From Pseudoclavibacter helvolus (GTDB lineage: Bacteria; Actinomycetota; Actinomycetes; Actinomycetales; Microbacteriaceae), in assembly GCF_014191305.1 (NCBI RefSeq), contig NZ_JACHWJ010000001.1, positions 1,240,001 to 1,304,000 of the forward strand: DNA of 64,000 nt, written 5' to 3'. The stretch's first letter is position 1; every line of letters begins with the position of its first letter. Under the pieces are notes generated by a model. It had not been told where the DNA came from. It worked only from the letters and a program-made list of their open reading frames with translations, and searched no databases. Both the position numbers and the translations under genes were made by a program. Positions 10,286 through 19,012 of this stretch are shown piece after piece.

Positions 10286-10978
10286 TCAGGCCATGAGGTT
10301 CACGAAGCGGAATGTCTGGTCGCCGTACTCCCAGACCACGTCGAACTTCTTCTTCGGAACGTCGAAGACGAAGTAGCCGGACTCGGAACCGACTCCATAT
10401 TCGCGCTTCTGCACTGAACTCTCGATGCATTCGTAGGCGAGCGATTCACCAAGGCGCGTGTCCGAGTTCTTCTCGAACAGCTGCATCTTGTTGAAGCCGA
10501 AGACGGGTGCGTATTCGCCCTCGTAGCCTTCGGCCCCGAGGGCGCCGTACCCCTCGACCTGCAGCTGCACCGCCACGTAGCTGCCGTCTGCTTTCGGCGC
10601 ATCCTCTTCGAGGCACTTCACGTCGAAGACGACGCCGGTCACGGTGAACCGGCCAACCGGCTCACCGCTTGCGCCGAGCACCGTCGCCCACTGCCCACGC
10701 GTGAACCGCAGTTCGCCCTCCACAGGCTCCGGGTTGTCGTTCTCGGCGACGCGAGGCGCCGGGACGACCTGCACGTTGACCGGCGTGACTGTCGGGGTCG
10801 GTGTCTGAGTCACTCCCGGCGTGGCGATGACTGACACCGCTTCGGCGGATTCGCTGGGAACGACTGCCGCAGGAGACGCGCACGCGGCAAGCAGCAGCAC
10901 GGCACCAAGCATCCCGGCCCCAAGGAGGGCTCGCGGACCTCGCGGCAGCGGCCGACCCTTGTGTCTCACGCTCGTCAC
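10286..10978 (-). CDS. Putative lipoprotein of unknown function
   Basis: The 230-aa product has an N-terminal signal with a lipobox (LLLAACAS), then a Thr/Pro/Val-rich linker (residues about 40-75) and a beta-rich domain of about 150 residues. The secreted domain shows an alternating pattern reminiscent of DUF4352-type immunoglobulin-like domains, but I cannot assign it firmly. Its GTG start overlaps the malQ stop by four bases (GTGA, 10975-10978), so it is translationally coupled to malQ and, through it, to the Rieske gene. Confidence 0.65.
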   Translation of the reverse strand: MTSVRHKGRPLPRGPRALLGAGMLGAVLLLAACASPAAVVPSESAEAVSVIATPGVTQTPTPTVTPVNVQVVPAPRVAENDNPEPVEGELRFTRGQWATVLGASGEPVGRFTVTGVVFDVKCLEEDAPKADGSYVAVQLQVEGYGALGAEGYEGEYAPVFGFNKMQLFEKNSDTRLGESLAYECIESSVQKREYGVGSESGYFVFDVPKKKFDVVWEYGDQTFRFVNLMA

Positions 10979-13110
10979 GCAGTCCGTGCGGAGGACGCTG
11001 CAATCCTGCCCGCGAGCGGGGAGGCGAGGAGCTGCTCGAGCGTCAGCAGCTGCCCGGACGCGTCCGTCATGGGTACTCGCCAGTTCGGATACTCGTCCGC
11101 GGTCCCTGGCTGGTTGACGCCGCGACGGTCACCGGCCAAGTCGGACACGCCCACGCCGAAGAGTTGCGCGGCAGACCCGGCGAGGTACTCGTGCAGCGCC
11201 ACGACGATGTCCTCAGCACTCGGCGCTTCGCCCAGGAGCCCGGATTGCCTCAACCGCTCGACGACTTTCGAGATCGTCTCGGTCTCCTCGGCCCGCGCCT
11301 GCTCGACCGAACCTTCGAGAAGGCCGAGGCGCTCACGCACGTCCAGGTGCTCGAGCGCGAGGAATCCCGCGGTCGGCGGCAGATCGTGTGTTGTCACCGT
11401 CGCGAGGCAGGCACGGCGGTAGTCCTCCGCTGCGAGGGGAATACGGTCCTCGGACCATTCGAACCAGAGGACCGACGCGCCCAGCATGCCGCGCTCGGCG
11501 AGCGCATCCCTGGCTTCGGGTGGAACAGTGCCGAGGTCCTCGCCGATCACGACGGCGCCGGCTCGTTCTGCCTCCAGCGCGAGGATTCCCAGCATGGCCT
11601 CGGCGTCGGTGCGGACGAAGCAGCCGTCCTTGGCCGTGTTCCCCTCCGGAATCCACCACAGGCGGAAGAAGCCGAGGATGTGGTCGATGCGCACGGCACC
11701 CGCGTTGCGGAAGACCGCACGCAGCATGTCCCGATACGGCGCGTAACCGAGCTCGGCGAGCATGTCCGGTCGCCAAGGCGGCTGCGACCAGTTCTGACCG
11801 AACTGGTTGTACTGGTCGGCTGGCACTCCCACCGTCACGCCACGGGCCATCGCCGCACCGAACGACCAGGCGTCCGCGCCGCCCGCATGCACGCCGACGG
11901 GTAGGTCGTGCACAACGCCGATGGACATGCCCCCAGCCTTCGCTTCGGCCTGCACTCGCCTGGCCTGCGCTTCGAGCAGGCACTGCAGCCACACGTAGAA
12001 CTCCGCATCCTCGGCGTGCGCCGCGGCGAACGAAAGCACTGCGCTGCCGTTCGCGGTCGCAAGCTCACTCGGCCAGTCGCGGGCATCGCGCCCATGAACT
12101 CGGGAGATGGCGCAGAAGACGCCGAATCGTTCGAGAGGCTCGCCCGCCGACCTCCGGAAGTCCTCGAACTCGTCATCGATGACGTTCGCCGACTGCCAGG
12201 CCGCGAAGAGAGCTCGCAGGGCCGGTTCTTTGAGAGCCCAGGCTCTGTCGCGGTCGATGGAGTCGATTCCGTTGCCGACGATCGCCTCGCCGGCAAGTCG
12301 CGACAGCAAATCGACAGCTTCCGCGGGCACGTCGGCGCGCTGAGCGACGAACACGGCAGCCCAGTCGATGTTGAGGATCAGGGGGTCACCGAACTGCCTC
12401 GACGTCGGCAGGTACGGAGACGGCTCGATGGGTGAGACAGGTGGGTTCGCATTGAGCGGGTTCACGAGCACGAAGTCCGCCGAGCGCTCGGCGCCCCAAG
12501 CCGTCAGCGTCGCGAGGTCACACAGATCGCCGATCCCCCACGAGGTGGATGAGCGGAGCTGGTAGAGCTGCGTGAACAGTCCCCACGAGCGGTCCGCGGG
12601 CCAGGGGGTGCTGGTCGGCACGACGATCAAGGTGCCGGCTTCGGCGGGCTCGGCCGACGGATCCTCGCCGACAACCGCGACGAGCGTGTGCCATCCGGTA
12701 GGCAGATCGGAAGGCACGGCGAAGGTGGCGCGCCCGACGAGTGCTCCATCGATGACCTTCGGGTCGACCCAGTTCTCGAGCTGTTCGAGGTTGCGGGCGG
12801 AGCCATCCTCGAGGCGCGCCTCGACACGCACGCTGCTTCCGTGCGGGACGTGGACGAACACGCTGGAGTGGCTGCCTTCGCGCACCGTCGTGCAGGCAGG
12901 AACCGCGCGGCGCCATGGACGGGTGTCGAACTCAAGAGCCGAGGCGGCGATCTCCTCGTCGGTTGATGCAGGGAGCCCAAGGGCGCCGAGCACGGCGGCA
13001 AGAGTCTCGGGTGCGACCTGCTCCTTCTCGCCACGCCAGCCCCAGTACTCGACCTCGAGTCCTGCGCTGGTCGCGAGGTCGCGGATCGCGGTCAGATTGG
13101 TGATGCTCAC
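10975..13110 (-). CDS. malQ: 4-alpha-glucanotransferase (amylomaltase, GH77)
   Basis: MalQ transfers alpha-1,4-glucan segments between maltodextrins, in cytoplasmic maltose or glycogen metabolism. The 711-aa protein has an N-terminal extension (about 150 residues) typical of actinobacterial MalQ, then the GH77 barrel. Recognisable are WGIGDLCDL, the nucleophile region VRIDHILGFFRLWW (near residue 472), the acid/base region IGEDLGTVPPEA (near 518) and TTHDLPPTAGF (near 570). It sits between a Rieske-protein gene and a lipoprotein gene, overlapping each by four bases, which makes an unusual co-translated trio. No other maltodextrin gene lies close by. Confidence 0.93.
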   Translation of the reverse strand: MSITNLTAIRDLATSAGLEVEYWGWRGEKEQVAPETLAAVLGALGLPASTDEEIAASALEFDTRPWRRAVPACTTVREGSHSSVFVHVPHGSSVRVEARLEDGSARNLEQLENWVDPKVIDGALVGRATFAVPSDLPTGWHTLVAVVGEDPSAEPAEAGTLIVVPTSTPWPADRSWGLFTQLYQLRSSTSWGIGDLCDLATLTAWGAERSADFVLVNPLNANPPVSPIEPSPYLPTSRQFGDPLILNIDWAAVFVAQRADVPAEAVDLLSRLAGEAIVGNGIDSIDRDRAWALKEPALRALFAAWQSANVIDDEFEDFRRSAGEPLERFGVFCAISRVHGRDARDWPSELATANGSAVLSFAAAHAEDAEFYVWLQCLLEAQARRVQAEAKAGGMSIGVVHDLPVGVHAGGADAWSFGAAMARGVTVGVPADQYNQFGQNWSQPPWRPDMLAELGYAPYRDMLRAVFRNAGAVRIDHILGFFRLWWIPEGNTAKDGCFVRTDAEAMLGILALEAERAGAVVIGEDLGTVPPEARDALAERGMLGASVLWFEWSEDRIPLAAEDYRRACLATVTTHDLPPTAGFLALEHLDVRERLGLLEGSVEQARAEETETISKVVERLRQSGLLGEAPSAEDIVVALHEYLAGSAAQLFGVGVSDLAGDRRGVNQPGTADEYPNWRVPMTDASGQLLTLEQLLASPLAGRIAASSARTA

Positions 13111-13538
13111 GAGTATTCGACCTCAGTTTCGGTGACGGTGATGGTGCGAGGGGTGAGCGGCTGGTCGGCCGGTCCGGCGACCGGCTCTCCGGTCCTCGTG
13201 TCGTAGTGGCTCGAATGGCACGGGCAGATGATGTGCTCTGCGGTCACTTTGGAAATGGGGCATCCCTGGTGCGTGCAGATCGAGCTGAACCCGAAGTACT
13301 CGCCCGCGGCTGGCTGCGTGATGACGGTTTCGGTCTCCGCGATAATTGCGCCCCCTCCGACCGGAACCTTCGCGAGGGCTATCGCTCCGACCACGCCGGC
13401 GCCGTCGACCGAGTCGCCCGTGGGCTGCTGCGCGTCGCTTCCGCAGGCCGCGAGCAACGCTGCCGTCGCGATCCCGCCGCCGACAGCTGCGCTTCCCCGT
13501 ATGACCCCGCGTCGTGAAGGTTCGTATCGTTCGTTCAC
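13107..13538 (-). CDS. Rieske (2Fe-2S) protein, exported by Tat and probably lipid-anchored
   Basis: This is a small extracytoplasmic electron-transfer protein of 143 aa. A twin-arginine signal (SRRGVIRG, residues 8-15) precedes a hydrophobic stretch that ends in a lipobox-like LLAACGS. The Rieske cluster motifs are CTHQGC (88-93) and CPCHSSHYD (105-113). C88, H90, C105 and H108 should bind the cluster, with C93 and C107 forming the usual disulphide. It is the first gene of a three-gene unit with malQ, overlapping malQ by four bases. No cytochrome or dioxygenase partner is adjacent, so its redox partner is unknown. Confidence 0.9.
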   Translation of the reverse strand: MNERYEPSRRGVIRGSAAVGGGIATAALLAACGSDAQQPTGDSVDGAGVVGAIALAKVPVGGGAIIAETETVITQPAAGEYFGFSSICTHQGCPISKVTAEHIICPCHSSHYDTRTGEPVAGPADQPLTPRTITVTETEVEYS

Positions 13539-13619
13539 GGTCTCAGGCTAGTCGGCGCCAGCCTCAGCGAGTCGCGGCGCGCAAGGCGCTCGCGCATGCG
13601 TCATGTGAATGCCTCTCGG

Positions 13620-15020
13620 CTACTCCTCGAGTTCGCGTCCCATGAGCTCAGGCAGCGTGAACGCCGCGCCCGCGGCAAGGAGGAACGCTGCCGCGAAGAC
13701 TCCGAAGACGAGCACGCTGCCGCCCGCCGCGAGCATGACTGGCACAAGCAGCGGCGCGATGATCGACGCGATGCGGCCGAAACCCGCCGCAGCTCCGGTC
13801 CCGGATGCGCGCAGCCGCGTCGGGTAGAGCTCCGGGCCGATGGCGTAGAGAGCTCCCCAGGCGCCGAGGTTGAAGAAGGACAAGCACATGCCTGCCGCGA
13901 GGATGGTGCCCTCTGTTGTTGCGAAACCGAACCAGAACGCGGCGCAGGCGGAGCCGAGCAGGAAGATCGCGAGCGTCGCGCGCCTGCCGATCCGCTCGAT
14001 GAGGTAGGCCGCCACGAAATAGCCGGGGAGCTGCGCGAGCGTGATGATGAGGGTGAACTCGAACGACTTCACGAGTGTGAACCCCTGTCCGACGAGCAGG
14101 CTCGGGATCCAGATGAAGGCGCCGTAGTAGCTGAGGTTGATGCAGAACCACACCGCCCACAGCGCTGCCGTCCTGCGGCGAAGGGCAGGCGCCCAGAGGT
14201 CCCGCCAGCGAGCCTTCTGCGTGTCGGCCTCGGTCGAAGCCCGCTGGGCGGCATGGGCACGGTCTGTCGACTCAATGCTCGAGGCAGGAGGCGCATCCAC
14301 CCCCGCGGACTCCTCGAACTGCCGGACCGCCCGTTCTGCCTCCTGGTACTTCCCTTTGCTCTCGAGGAAGCGGACGGATTCGGGGAGCCCGAACCGCACG
14401 ACCACCGCGTAGACGGCGGGCAAGAGTCCCGTGAGGAGCGCCCACCGCCAGCCGTCCGCCGAGAGCGGGATGATGAAGGCCCCGATGAGCGCGGCACCGA
14501 TCCAGCCCACTGCCCAGAAGGCTTCGAGCAGGACAACCACTCGCCCGCGGATTCGCTTCGGCGCGTACTCGCTCACGAGGGTCGACGCGACGGGAAGCTC
14601 AGCGCCGAGGCCCAGCCCGACAACAAACCGGAGCACTATGAGGGCGGCAACCGACGCCGCGAGCGCGGAAGCTCCCGTCGCGAGGCCGTAGATCAGGAGT
14701 GTCGCGGCGAAGACCTGTCGCCGGCCCAGCTTGTCCGCAAGCAGACCGCCGACGCTGGCACCGATCGCCATCCCTACGAAGCCGATCGAGGCGATGAACG
14801 ACAGCGTCGTCGCGTCGAGGCTCCACTGCACGGCAAGCGCCGCCATGACAAACGAGATGAGGCTCACGTCCATGGCGTCGAGCGCCCATCCGATGCCAGA
14901 GCCGAAGAGCAGCTTGCGGTGTCTGCCCGTGAAAGGCAGGCGGTCCAGGCGCTCGTTACGCGTGAGGGGCGCCTGCGCCGCGCTGGGGACGGTGCTGTCT
15001 GCCGGACTGAGCTCGGTCAT
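13620..15020 (-). CDS. MFS transporter, NaiP-like (possible niacin/nicotinamide uptake)
   Basis: This is a 12-helix major facilitator of 466 aa. It resembles Bacillus subtilis NaiP (YceI), proposed to import niacin or nicotinamide. Shared landmarks are FGSGIGWALDAMDVSLISF, the cytoplasmic loop GGLLADKLGRRQVF, GAELPVASTLVSEYAPKR and SFFNLGAWGALYAIGPELYP. I start it at ATG 15020 (MTELSPADS). The longer open frame upstream runs through the VOC gene on the same strand and is spurious. A hydrophilic loop (residues about 225-275) between the two six-helix halves is typical. The substrate is inferred from similarity only. Confidence 0.85.
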   Translation of the reverse strand: MTELSPADSTVPSAAQAPLTRNERLDRLPFTGRHRKLLFGSGIGWALDAMDVSLISFVMAALAVQWSLDATTLSFIASIGFVGMAIGASVGGLLADKLGRRQVFAATLLIYGLATGASALAASVAALIVLRFVVGLGLGAELPVASTLVSEYAPKRIRGRVVVLLEAFWAVGWIGAALIGAFIIPLSADGWRWALLTGLLPAVYAVVVRFGLPESVRFLESKGKYQEAERAVRQFEESAGVDAPPASSIESTDRAHAAQRASTEADTQKARWRDLWAPALRRRTAALWAVWFCINLSYYGAFIWIPSLLVGQGFTLVKSFEFTLIITLAQLPGYFVAAYLIERIGRRATLAIFLLGSACAAFWFGFATTEGTILAAGMCLSFFNLGAWGALYAIGPELYPTRLRASGTGAAAGFGRIASIIAPLLVPVMLAAGGSVLVFGVFAAAFLLAAGAAFTLPELMGRELEE

Positions 15021-15192
15021 GTGCGTATCCAAGGGTGCGGGGATTGGAAGGGGACGCCTAACCGTGCCAGAGAGGAAACGGCTCCACCAGACCCCCCTGC
15101 AGTTTTGTGCAATGGAGTGCGATGGAGCCGCCCTCTTCTGGCGATGCGCTCTCTGGCGGTCCCGCCGCGCCGTCGTGGCGCGCGAGCTGAGG

Positions 15193-15603
15193 TCAGGCCT
15201 CAGGAGCCGCCATGTAGAAGACCTCCCACAGGTGACCGTCGAGGTCGTCGAACGCCGAGCCGTACATGCCGAACTCGTTGGCCTCGGCTGGCCGGTGGAT
15301 CTTGCCACCGCCGGCCTCGGCCTTCGCCGTGATCTCGTCGACCTCTTCGTTGCTGCCGAGCAGCAGCGTCGTTGTGCTCTCGTGCCGGTTGCCACCGAGG
15401 ATCGCCTCGGCGCCCTCAGGCAGGAAGCCCTGGAAGCGCTCCGTCTGGAGTAGCATGACCGCGACCTGCTCGTTGACAACGATGCAGCTGGTGTTTTCGT
15501 CGCTGAACATCGGGTTGACACTGAAGCCCAGCCCGACGTAAAAGTCGGTGGCCGCCTTGACGTCAGCAACCGGGAAGTTCGGGAGGACCATGGATACGCC
15601 CAT
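15193..15603 (-). CDS. VOC family protein (glyoxalase/bleomycin-resistance fold)
   Basis: The 136-aa protein has the paired beta-alpha-beta-beta-beta layout of the vicinal-oxygen-chelate superfamily: LPNFPVADVKAATDFYVGLGF at the N terminus and SAFDDLDGHLWEVFYM at the C terminus. Its sequence is closest to the glyoxalase/bleomycin-resistance-like group, whose members are often annotated by fold alone because their substrates are unknown. It stands alone, 170 bases upstream of the NaiP-like transporter on the same strand. The intervening DNA holds no gene. Confidence 0.85.
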   Translation of the reverse strand: MGVSMVLPNFPVADVKAATDFYVGLGFSVNPMFSDENTSCIVVNEQVAVMLLQTERFQGFLPEGAEAILGGNRHESTTTLLLGSNEEVDEITAKAEAGGGKIHRPAEANEFGMYGSAFDDLDGHLWEVFYMAAPEA

Positions 15604-15786
15604 GAGGGGCTCCTTTGCACTTGGATTCTGATTTGGCGCGGGGCGCCGGGTCAGATTCTAGGATTCGGACCCGAGATTCTGCGGGAACTCCGGTCAACTT
15701 TTCCTCCCCGTCCCACCGACTGAGAACGACTGACCCACAGGCATCTTTCCGGGGCGAACAAGGGACCGCTCCAGGCACGGAGCCAC

Positions 15787-17034
15787 TCAGGCCAGCATGG
15801 CACCCGCCGCGTCAGCGGCGCGCTGCCCGGCGACCAGGGCGCCCTGGATCGAGCTGGACTCCCGGTGGTCGCCGGTCACAAGAACACGCTCGCCAAGCCG
15901 CCGCGGACCAGGTGACCTGAACGGCGGCTGCACCGCCGGGAGGGCATGCGGGACAACGTGGTGGGCAAGCACCTCCCAGCCTGAGGTGGACGTCCCGTAG
16001 AGGCGCGCGAGGTCGTCGCGAATCTGCGCCTCGCTCGCGAGCCCGTCGATGCGATCGAGGAGCGTGGTCGCCTGCACGAGGTGCTGCCCCGCCGGCGCGT
16101 AGGACGGTGCCACCTCCGAGATGACGGCCGTGTTCCAGATCGGACCGGCGGGCCCTCCCCCTGGCAGCGACGCGTCGATGAGCAGGTATGGCCCCGTCCG
16201 AGGCTCCCCCGACGCCCGGAACCACCAGGTCGTCAGGCCGTGCGTTGCAGGAGCGGCCTCACCAGTGAGCTCAGGCAGGTCGTTGGGTGCAACGGCCACG
16301 ATCGCCGCACGCGCCAGGATCGTCCCTCGGTCGGTCACGACCCGCACTCCCCCACTCGTCTCGTTGACCTCGCGAGCGCCCGTTCCGAGGCGGACCGGTT
16401 CCTGCAGCGACGAGGCCATTTGGACTGGCAGGGCGCGCATCCCGGCACGAGGCAGCCCCGGGGCCCCCAGTGCGAAGTATCGGACCAGCTGCTTGACGAA
16501 GTTCGCCGAGCTTCCTCCGCTGCTGTCAGCAAGAACGCCGGCGAGGAACGTGTCGAGGAGATCGTGCCGCAACTTCCCCGTGAGCCCCGCCTCGTCGAGG
16601 GACGCACCGAGCGCGCGATCCTGTGCTCCGACGCCATCAAGACCCACCAGCGTCGGGCCGAGCCAGCGCGCCAGCGCAAACACGTCGCCAAGCGGGACAT
16701 GCTCGCTCAGCAGCGTCTGCAGCGCGAAGCGCGGGTGGCGGAGCGGATGCGCCAGAGTGCTCGCGCGGTCACCGGATCTGACGATCGCGCCGACCCCGAA
16801 GCTGTGCAGAGCCAGAGCTTCGACGTCCACGGCCTCCCGCAGCGCCGGGTAGGCCGGGTTGAGCACCTGGAAGCCGTGGTCACAGAGGAAGCCGTCGACG
16901 TCGTCGGTGCGGATCCTGCCCCCGACCTCGCCTTCCGCCTCAAGCACCACAACGCTGCACCCGTGCTCTTCAAGGCGCCGAGCTGCCCGCAGCCCGGCGA
17001 TCCCCGCTCCGATGACAACGATGTCCGTATCCAT
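15787..17034 (-). CDS. FAD-dependent oxidoreductase (amine oxidase/protoporphyrinogen oxidase-like)
   Basis: The 415-aa flavoprotein begins with a dinucleotide-binding fold (VVIGAGIAGLRAARRLEEHG, glycines near residues 8-13) followed by EAEGEVGGRIRTD. That is the hallmark of the amine oxidase/protoporphyrinogen oxidase/phytoene desaturase superfamily. The C-terminal FAD motif GERVLVTGDHRESSSIQGAL is also present. The substrate is unknown. I start at ATG 17034, with GGAG four to five bases upstream. The open frame extends further upstream, but that part overlaps the plus-strand zinc-finger gene and lacks the fold. The gene diverges from the TraR/DksA-like gene. Confidence 0.85.
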   Translation of the reverse strand: MDTDIVVIGAGIAGLRAARRLEEHGCSVVVLEAEGEVGGRIRTDDVDGFLCDHGFQVLNPAYPALREAVDVEALALHSFGVGAIVRSGDRASTLAHPLRHPRFALQTLLSEHVPLGDVFALARWLGPTLVGLDGVGAQDRALGASLDEAGLTGKLRHDLLDTFLAGVLADSSGGSSANFVKQLVRYFALGAPGLPRAGMRALPVQMASSLQEPVRLGTGAREVNETSGGVRVVTDRGTILARAAIVAVAPNDLPELTGEAAPATHGLTTWWFRASGEPRTGPYLLIDASLPGGGPAGPIWNTAVISEVAPSYAPAGQHLVQATTLLDRIDGLASEAQIRDDLARLYGTSTSGWEVLAHHVVPHALPAVQPPFRSPGPRRLGERVLVTGDHRESSSIQGALVAGQRAADAAGAMLA

Positions 17035-17164
17035 GTGGCTCCGTTCGGTGTGGTGGCTCGCCAGTCTGCGGGAGCTACCCGGGCCGTCCCTGAGCGCGGC
17101 GGTGAGAACGCCGCTCTCCTGGGCGCTGAGGCACCGCAGAAACGGTTGGCGCAGAATGGTTCCA

Positions 17165-17575
17165 ATGAATGAGACGGATGGCGAGCGCGAGAGCGCCGAG
17201 GCGGGTGACGCGAGCGACTCAAGCACACACTCGGCGCGGCTCGACGCGCTCCGCACGGTCGCGGTCGACCGAGTCGCGCGCAGCGAGGCGGCCCTGAGCT
17301 CCCTCGTGCGCGACCGTTCATCCCTCAACGACGACGACGAGCACGACCCCGACGGGGCCCCGCTCTCAGCGGAGTGGTCTCGTCTCTCCGGCCAGGTAGA
17401 GGCGTCGAGAGCGGAACTCCAGCGAATCGAGGCGGCCGTGCTCCGCGTGGAGAAGGAGACCTTCGGCGTCTGCGTGGCCTGCGGAAGGCCCATCCCCGAG
17501 GTCAGACTCCGCGTGCGTCCCTTCGCCGAGACGTGCGTCGCCTGCGCAGACCTGCCGCGACGCTCCACCCGCTAG
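17165..17575 (+). CDS. TraR/DksA family C4-type zinc finger protein
   Basis: The 136-aa protein has a helical, probably coiled-coil region (residues about 25-105) and a C-terminal four-cysteine zinc finger CVACGRPIPEV...ETCVACADL. This layout suggests a DksA/TraR-like factor that inserts into the RNA polymerase secondary channel. A role in transcription is inferred from the family. Two starts are possible: ATG 17156 (MVPMNETD) or ATG 17165 (MNETDGER). Neither has a clear ribosome-binding site. Its TAG stop shares the sequence CTAG (17572-17575) with the stop of the convergent DUF2695 gene. Confidence 0.8.
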   Translation: MNETDGERESAEAGDASDSSTHSARLDALRTVAVDRVARSEAALSSLVRDRSSLNDDDEHDPDGAPLSAEWSRLSGQVEASRAELQRIEAAVLRVEKETFGVCVACGRPIPEVRLRVRPFAETCVACADLPRRSTR

Positions 17576-17931
17576 TAGGCGGCATCCCGCCGCCGCCACC
17601 ACAGCCTGCAGGGCTGCGTCGACCCCCGCCGGACGCCAGCGCACGGCGGAAGTGTCTCCGGCTCACCGCCACACGCGTCGAAAGCGTTGAGGAAGATCTC
17701 GCAGTCGCAGTACGCACCTCTCCGGCCAAGGCGTCGGAGCAACGCCGTTGCACGCGGGGCAACTCGCTCCTGGTAGCGCTGCGAGAACCGGTGGGTTCCG
17801 TCGCAGCCGAACTCGTCGAGCTGGTCTGCGACGTAGCAGAGCAGGCACTCTCCGTCCCTCGGCTCCAAGAGTTCCTCCGCCAGGGACTGAACGATGTACT
17901 CGGCTTCTTCGGCGATTCGCTGATCTGTCAT
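17572..17931 (-). CDS. DUF2695 domain-containing protein
   Basis: The 119-aa product matches the DUF2695 pattern: a first Cys pair in ECLLCYVADQLDEFGCDGTHRFS and a second in GAYCDCEIFLNAF. The spaced cysteines suggest metal binding, but no function is known. The start is taken at ATG 17931 (MTDQRIAEEAEY) because longer versions would overlap the upstream VOC gene. It ends in the CTAG shared with the convergent zinc-finger gene. The C-terminal tail is rich in Arg and Trp. Confidence 0.75.
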   Translation of the reverse strand: MTDQRIAEEAEYIVQSLAEELLEPRDGECLLCYVADQLDEFGCDGTHRFSQRYQERVAPRATALLRRLGRRGAYCDCEIFLNAFDACGGEPETLPPCAGVRRGSTQPCRLWWRRRDAAY

Positions 17932-17993
17932 GCCGAGATCTTGGACCGGACCACCGACATTCCCGACTCGGTCGGGGAGCGCCCCGTCGGAGC

Positions 17994-18392
17994 TCAGCTC
18001 TCCCGCGAGGAGAGCACGCAAAACTCATTGCCTTCAGGGTCGCGCAGGACGACCCACGTAACGTCGTCGCCCTGGCCAACATCCGCCCGAGTCGCGCCCC
18101 TCGCGAGCAGCGCATCCACGTGTGCGGTCTGACTCTCGTGCAGGGGCGCCGCGAGATCGATGTGCAGCCTGTTCTTTCCCGCCTTGGCGTCGGAGACCGG
18201 GACGAAGACAAGCCCGGGACCCACCCGATCGAAGGGCACACCCGGATTCTCCTCGTCGAGCCACTTCGGGATCACGGCGGCCTCGTTCTCATCCTCGAAG
18301 ACCACCCGCCAGTCGAGCGTTTCAGCCCACCACGCGGCGAGCTTCCTGTGGTCGTGCGCGTCGACCACAGTCGAATACCAGCGAAGTCCCAT
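17994..18392 (-). CDS. VOC family protein (glyoxalase-like)
   Basis: This 132-aa protein of the Glyoxalase_6-like group begins MGLRWYSTVVDAHDHRKLA and ends VVLRDPEGNEFCVLS, both typical of actinobacterial VOC proteins of unknown substrate. The ATG at 18392 has a strong GAGGAGG five to six bases upstream, which fixes the start against longer open frames. It lies about 60 bases upstream of the DUF2695 gene on the same strand, so the two may be co-transcribed. Confidence 0.85.
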   Translation of the reverse strand: MGLRWYSTVVDAHDHRKLAAWWAETLDWRVVFEDENEAAVIPKWLDEENPGVPFDRVGPGLVFVPVSDAKAGKNRLHIDLAAPLHESQTAHVDALLARGATRADVGQGDDVTWVVLRDPEGNEFCVLSSRES

Positions 18393-18574
18393 GCGTGCCT
18401 CCTCAGACCACCCCATGCTGGGGCGACATCCTGAGGATTCTCGGCACGCCCCGATGCACAGGATGCGAGACGCAACGGCTGCAAAGCCCGAGCAGGTTTG
18501 GAGAAGCACAAGCGGCCGAGGAGTCGTACCGTGGTCGTGATTCACCACAACGAGAAAGAACGAAGGAAGCTGCC

Positions 18575-19009
18575 ATGGCTGAGAAGACCACTGGACTCTC
18601 GAAGGAAGAGCGCGAGGCCGTCAAGCAGCGCGCCGCTGAGCTGCGCGCGGAGGAGAAGGCCGGCAAGAACCGTGCGGCCGGCGACGCCGCCATCCAGAAG
18701 GCCATCGCAGAGATGACCGACGAGGACCGCGTCCTGGGCGAGGGCATCGACCGTATCGTCAAAGAGGTCGCTCCCCAGCTCATGCCGAAGACCTGGTACG
18801 GCTTCCCGGCCTACACGGACGCGGACGGCAAGGTCGTGGTGTTCTTCAAGGCGGCCTCGAAGTTCACGACGCGCTACGCGACGCTCGGCTTCGAGGAGGC
18901 GGCGAAGCTCGACGACGGCGACCTCTGGGTGACGTCGTTTGCGCTCATCAGCCTGACCCCGGAGACCGAGAAGACCATCGCCGACTACGTGCGCAGGGCC
19001 GCCGGGTAA
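18575..19009 (+). CDS. DUF1801/YdhG-like protein
   Basis: This 144-aa protein has a highly charged N-terminal helix (LSKEEREAVKQRAAELRAEE) and a C-terminal domain with MPKTWYGFPAYTDADGKVV and FFKAASKFTTRYATLGF. That resembles the DUF1801/YdhG family, sometimes called iron-chaperone-like. I know of no demonstrated role for this actinobacterial version. The ATG at 18575 has AAGGAA eight bases upstream. It ends four bases before the convergent DHFR-like gene. Confidence 0.75.
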   Translation: MAEKTTGLSKEEREAVKQRAAELRAEEKAGKNRAAGDAAIQKAIAEMTDEDRVLGEGIDRIVKEVAPQLMPKTWYGFPAYTDADGKVVVFFKAASKFTTRYATLGFEEAAKLDDGDLWVTSFALISLTPETEKTIADYVRRAAG

Positions 19010-19012
19010 GCA

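Noticed and set aside
10254-10290. Seven-base inverted pair CCTGAGC/GCTCAGG between convergent genes
   Set aside because: Short arms with a 23-base loop do not make a convincing terminator.
15021-15620. N-terminal extension of the NaiP-like transporter through the VOC gene
   Set aside because: The added residues do not match MFS proteins and overlap a convincing VOC gene on the same strand, so the start at 15020 is used.
15624-15680. Three GATTCT copies upstream of a VOC gene
   Set aside because: Spacing is uneven (30 and 21 bases) and the motif is only six bases, so chance is sufficient.
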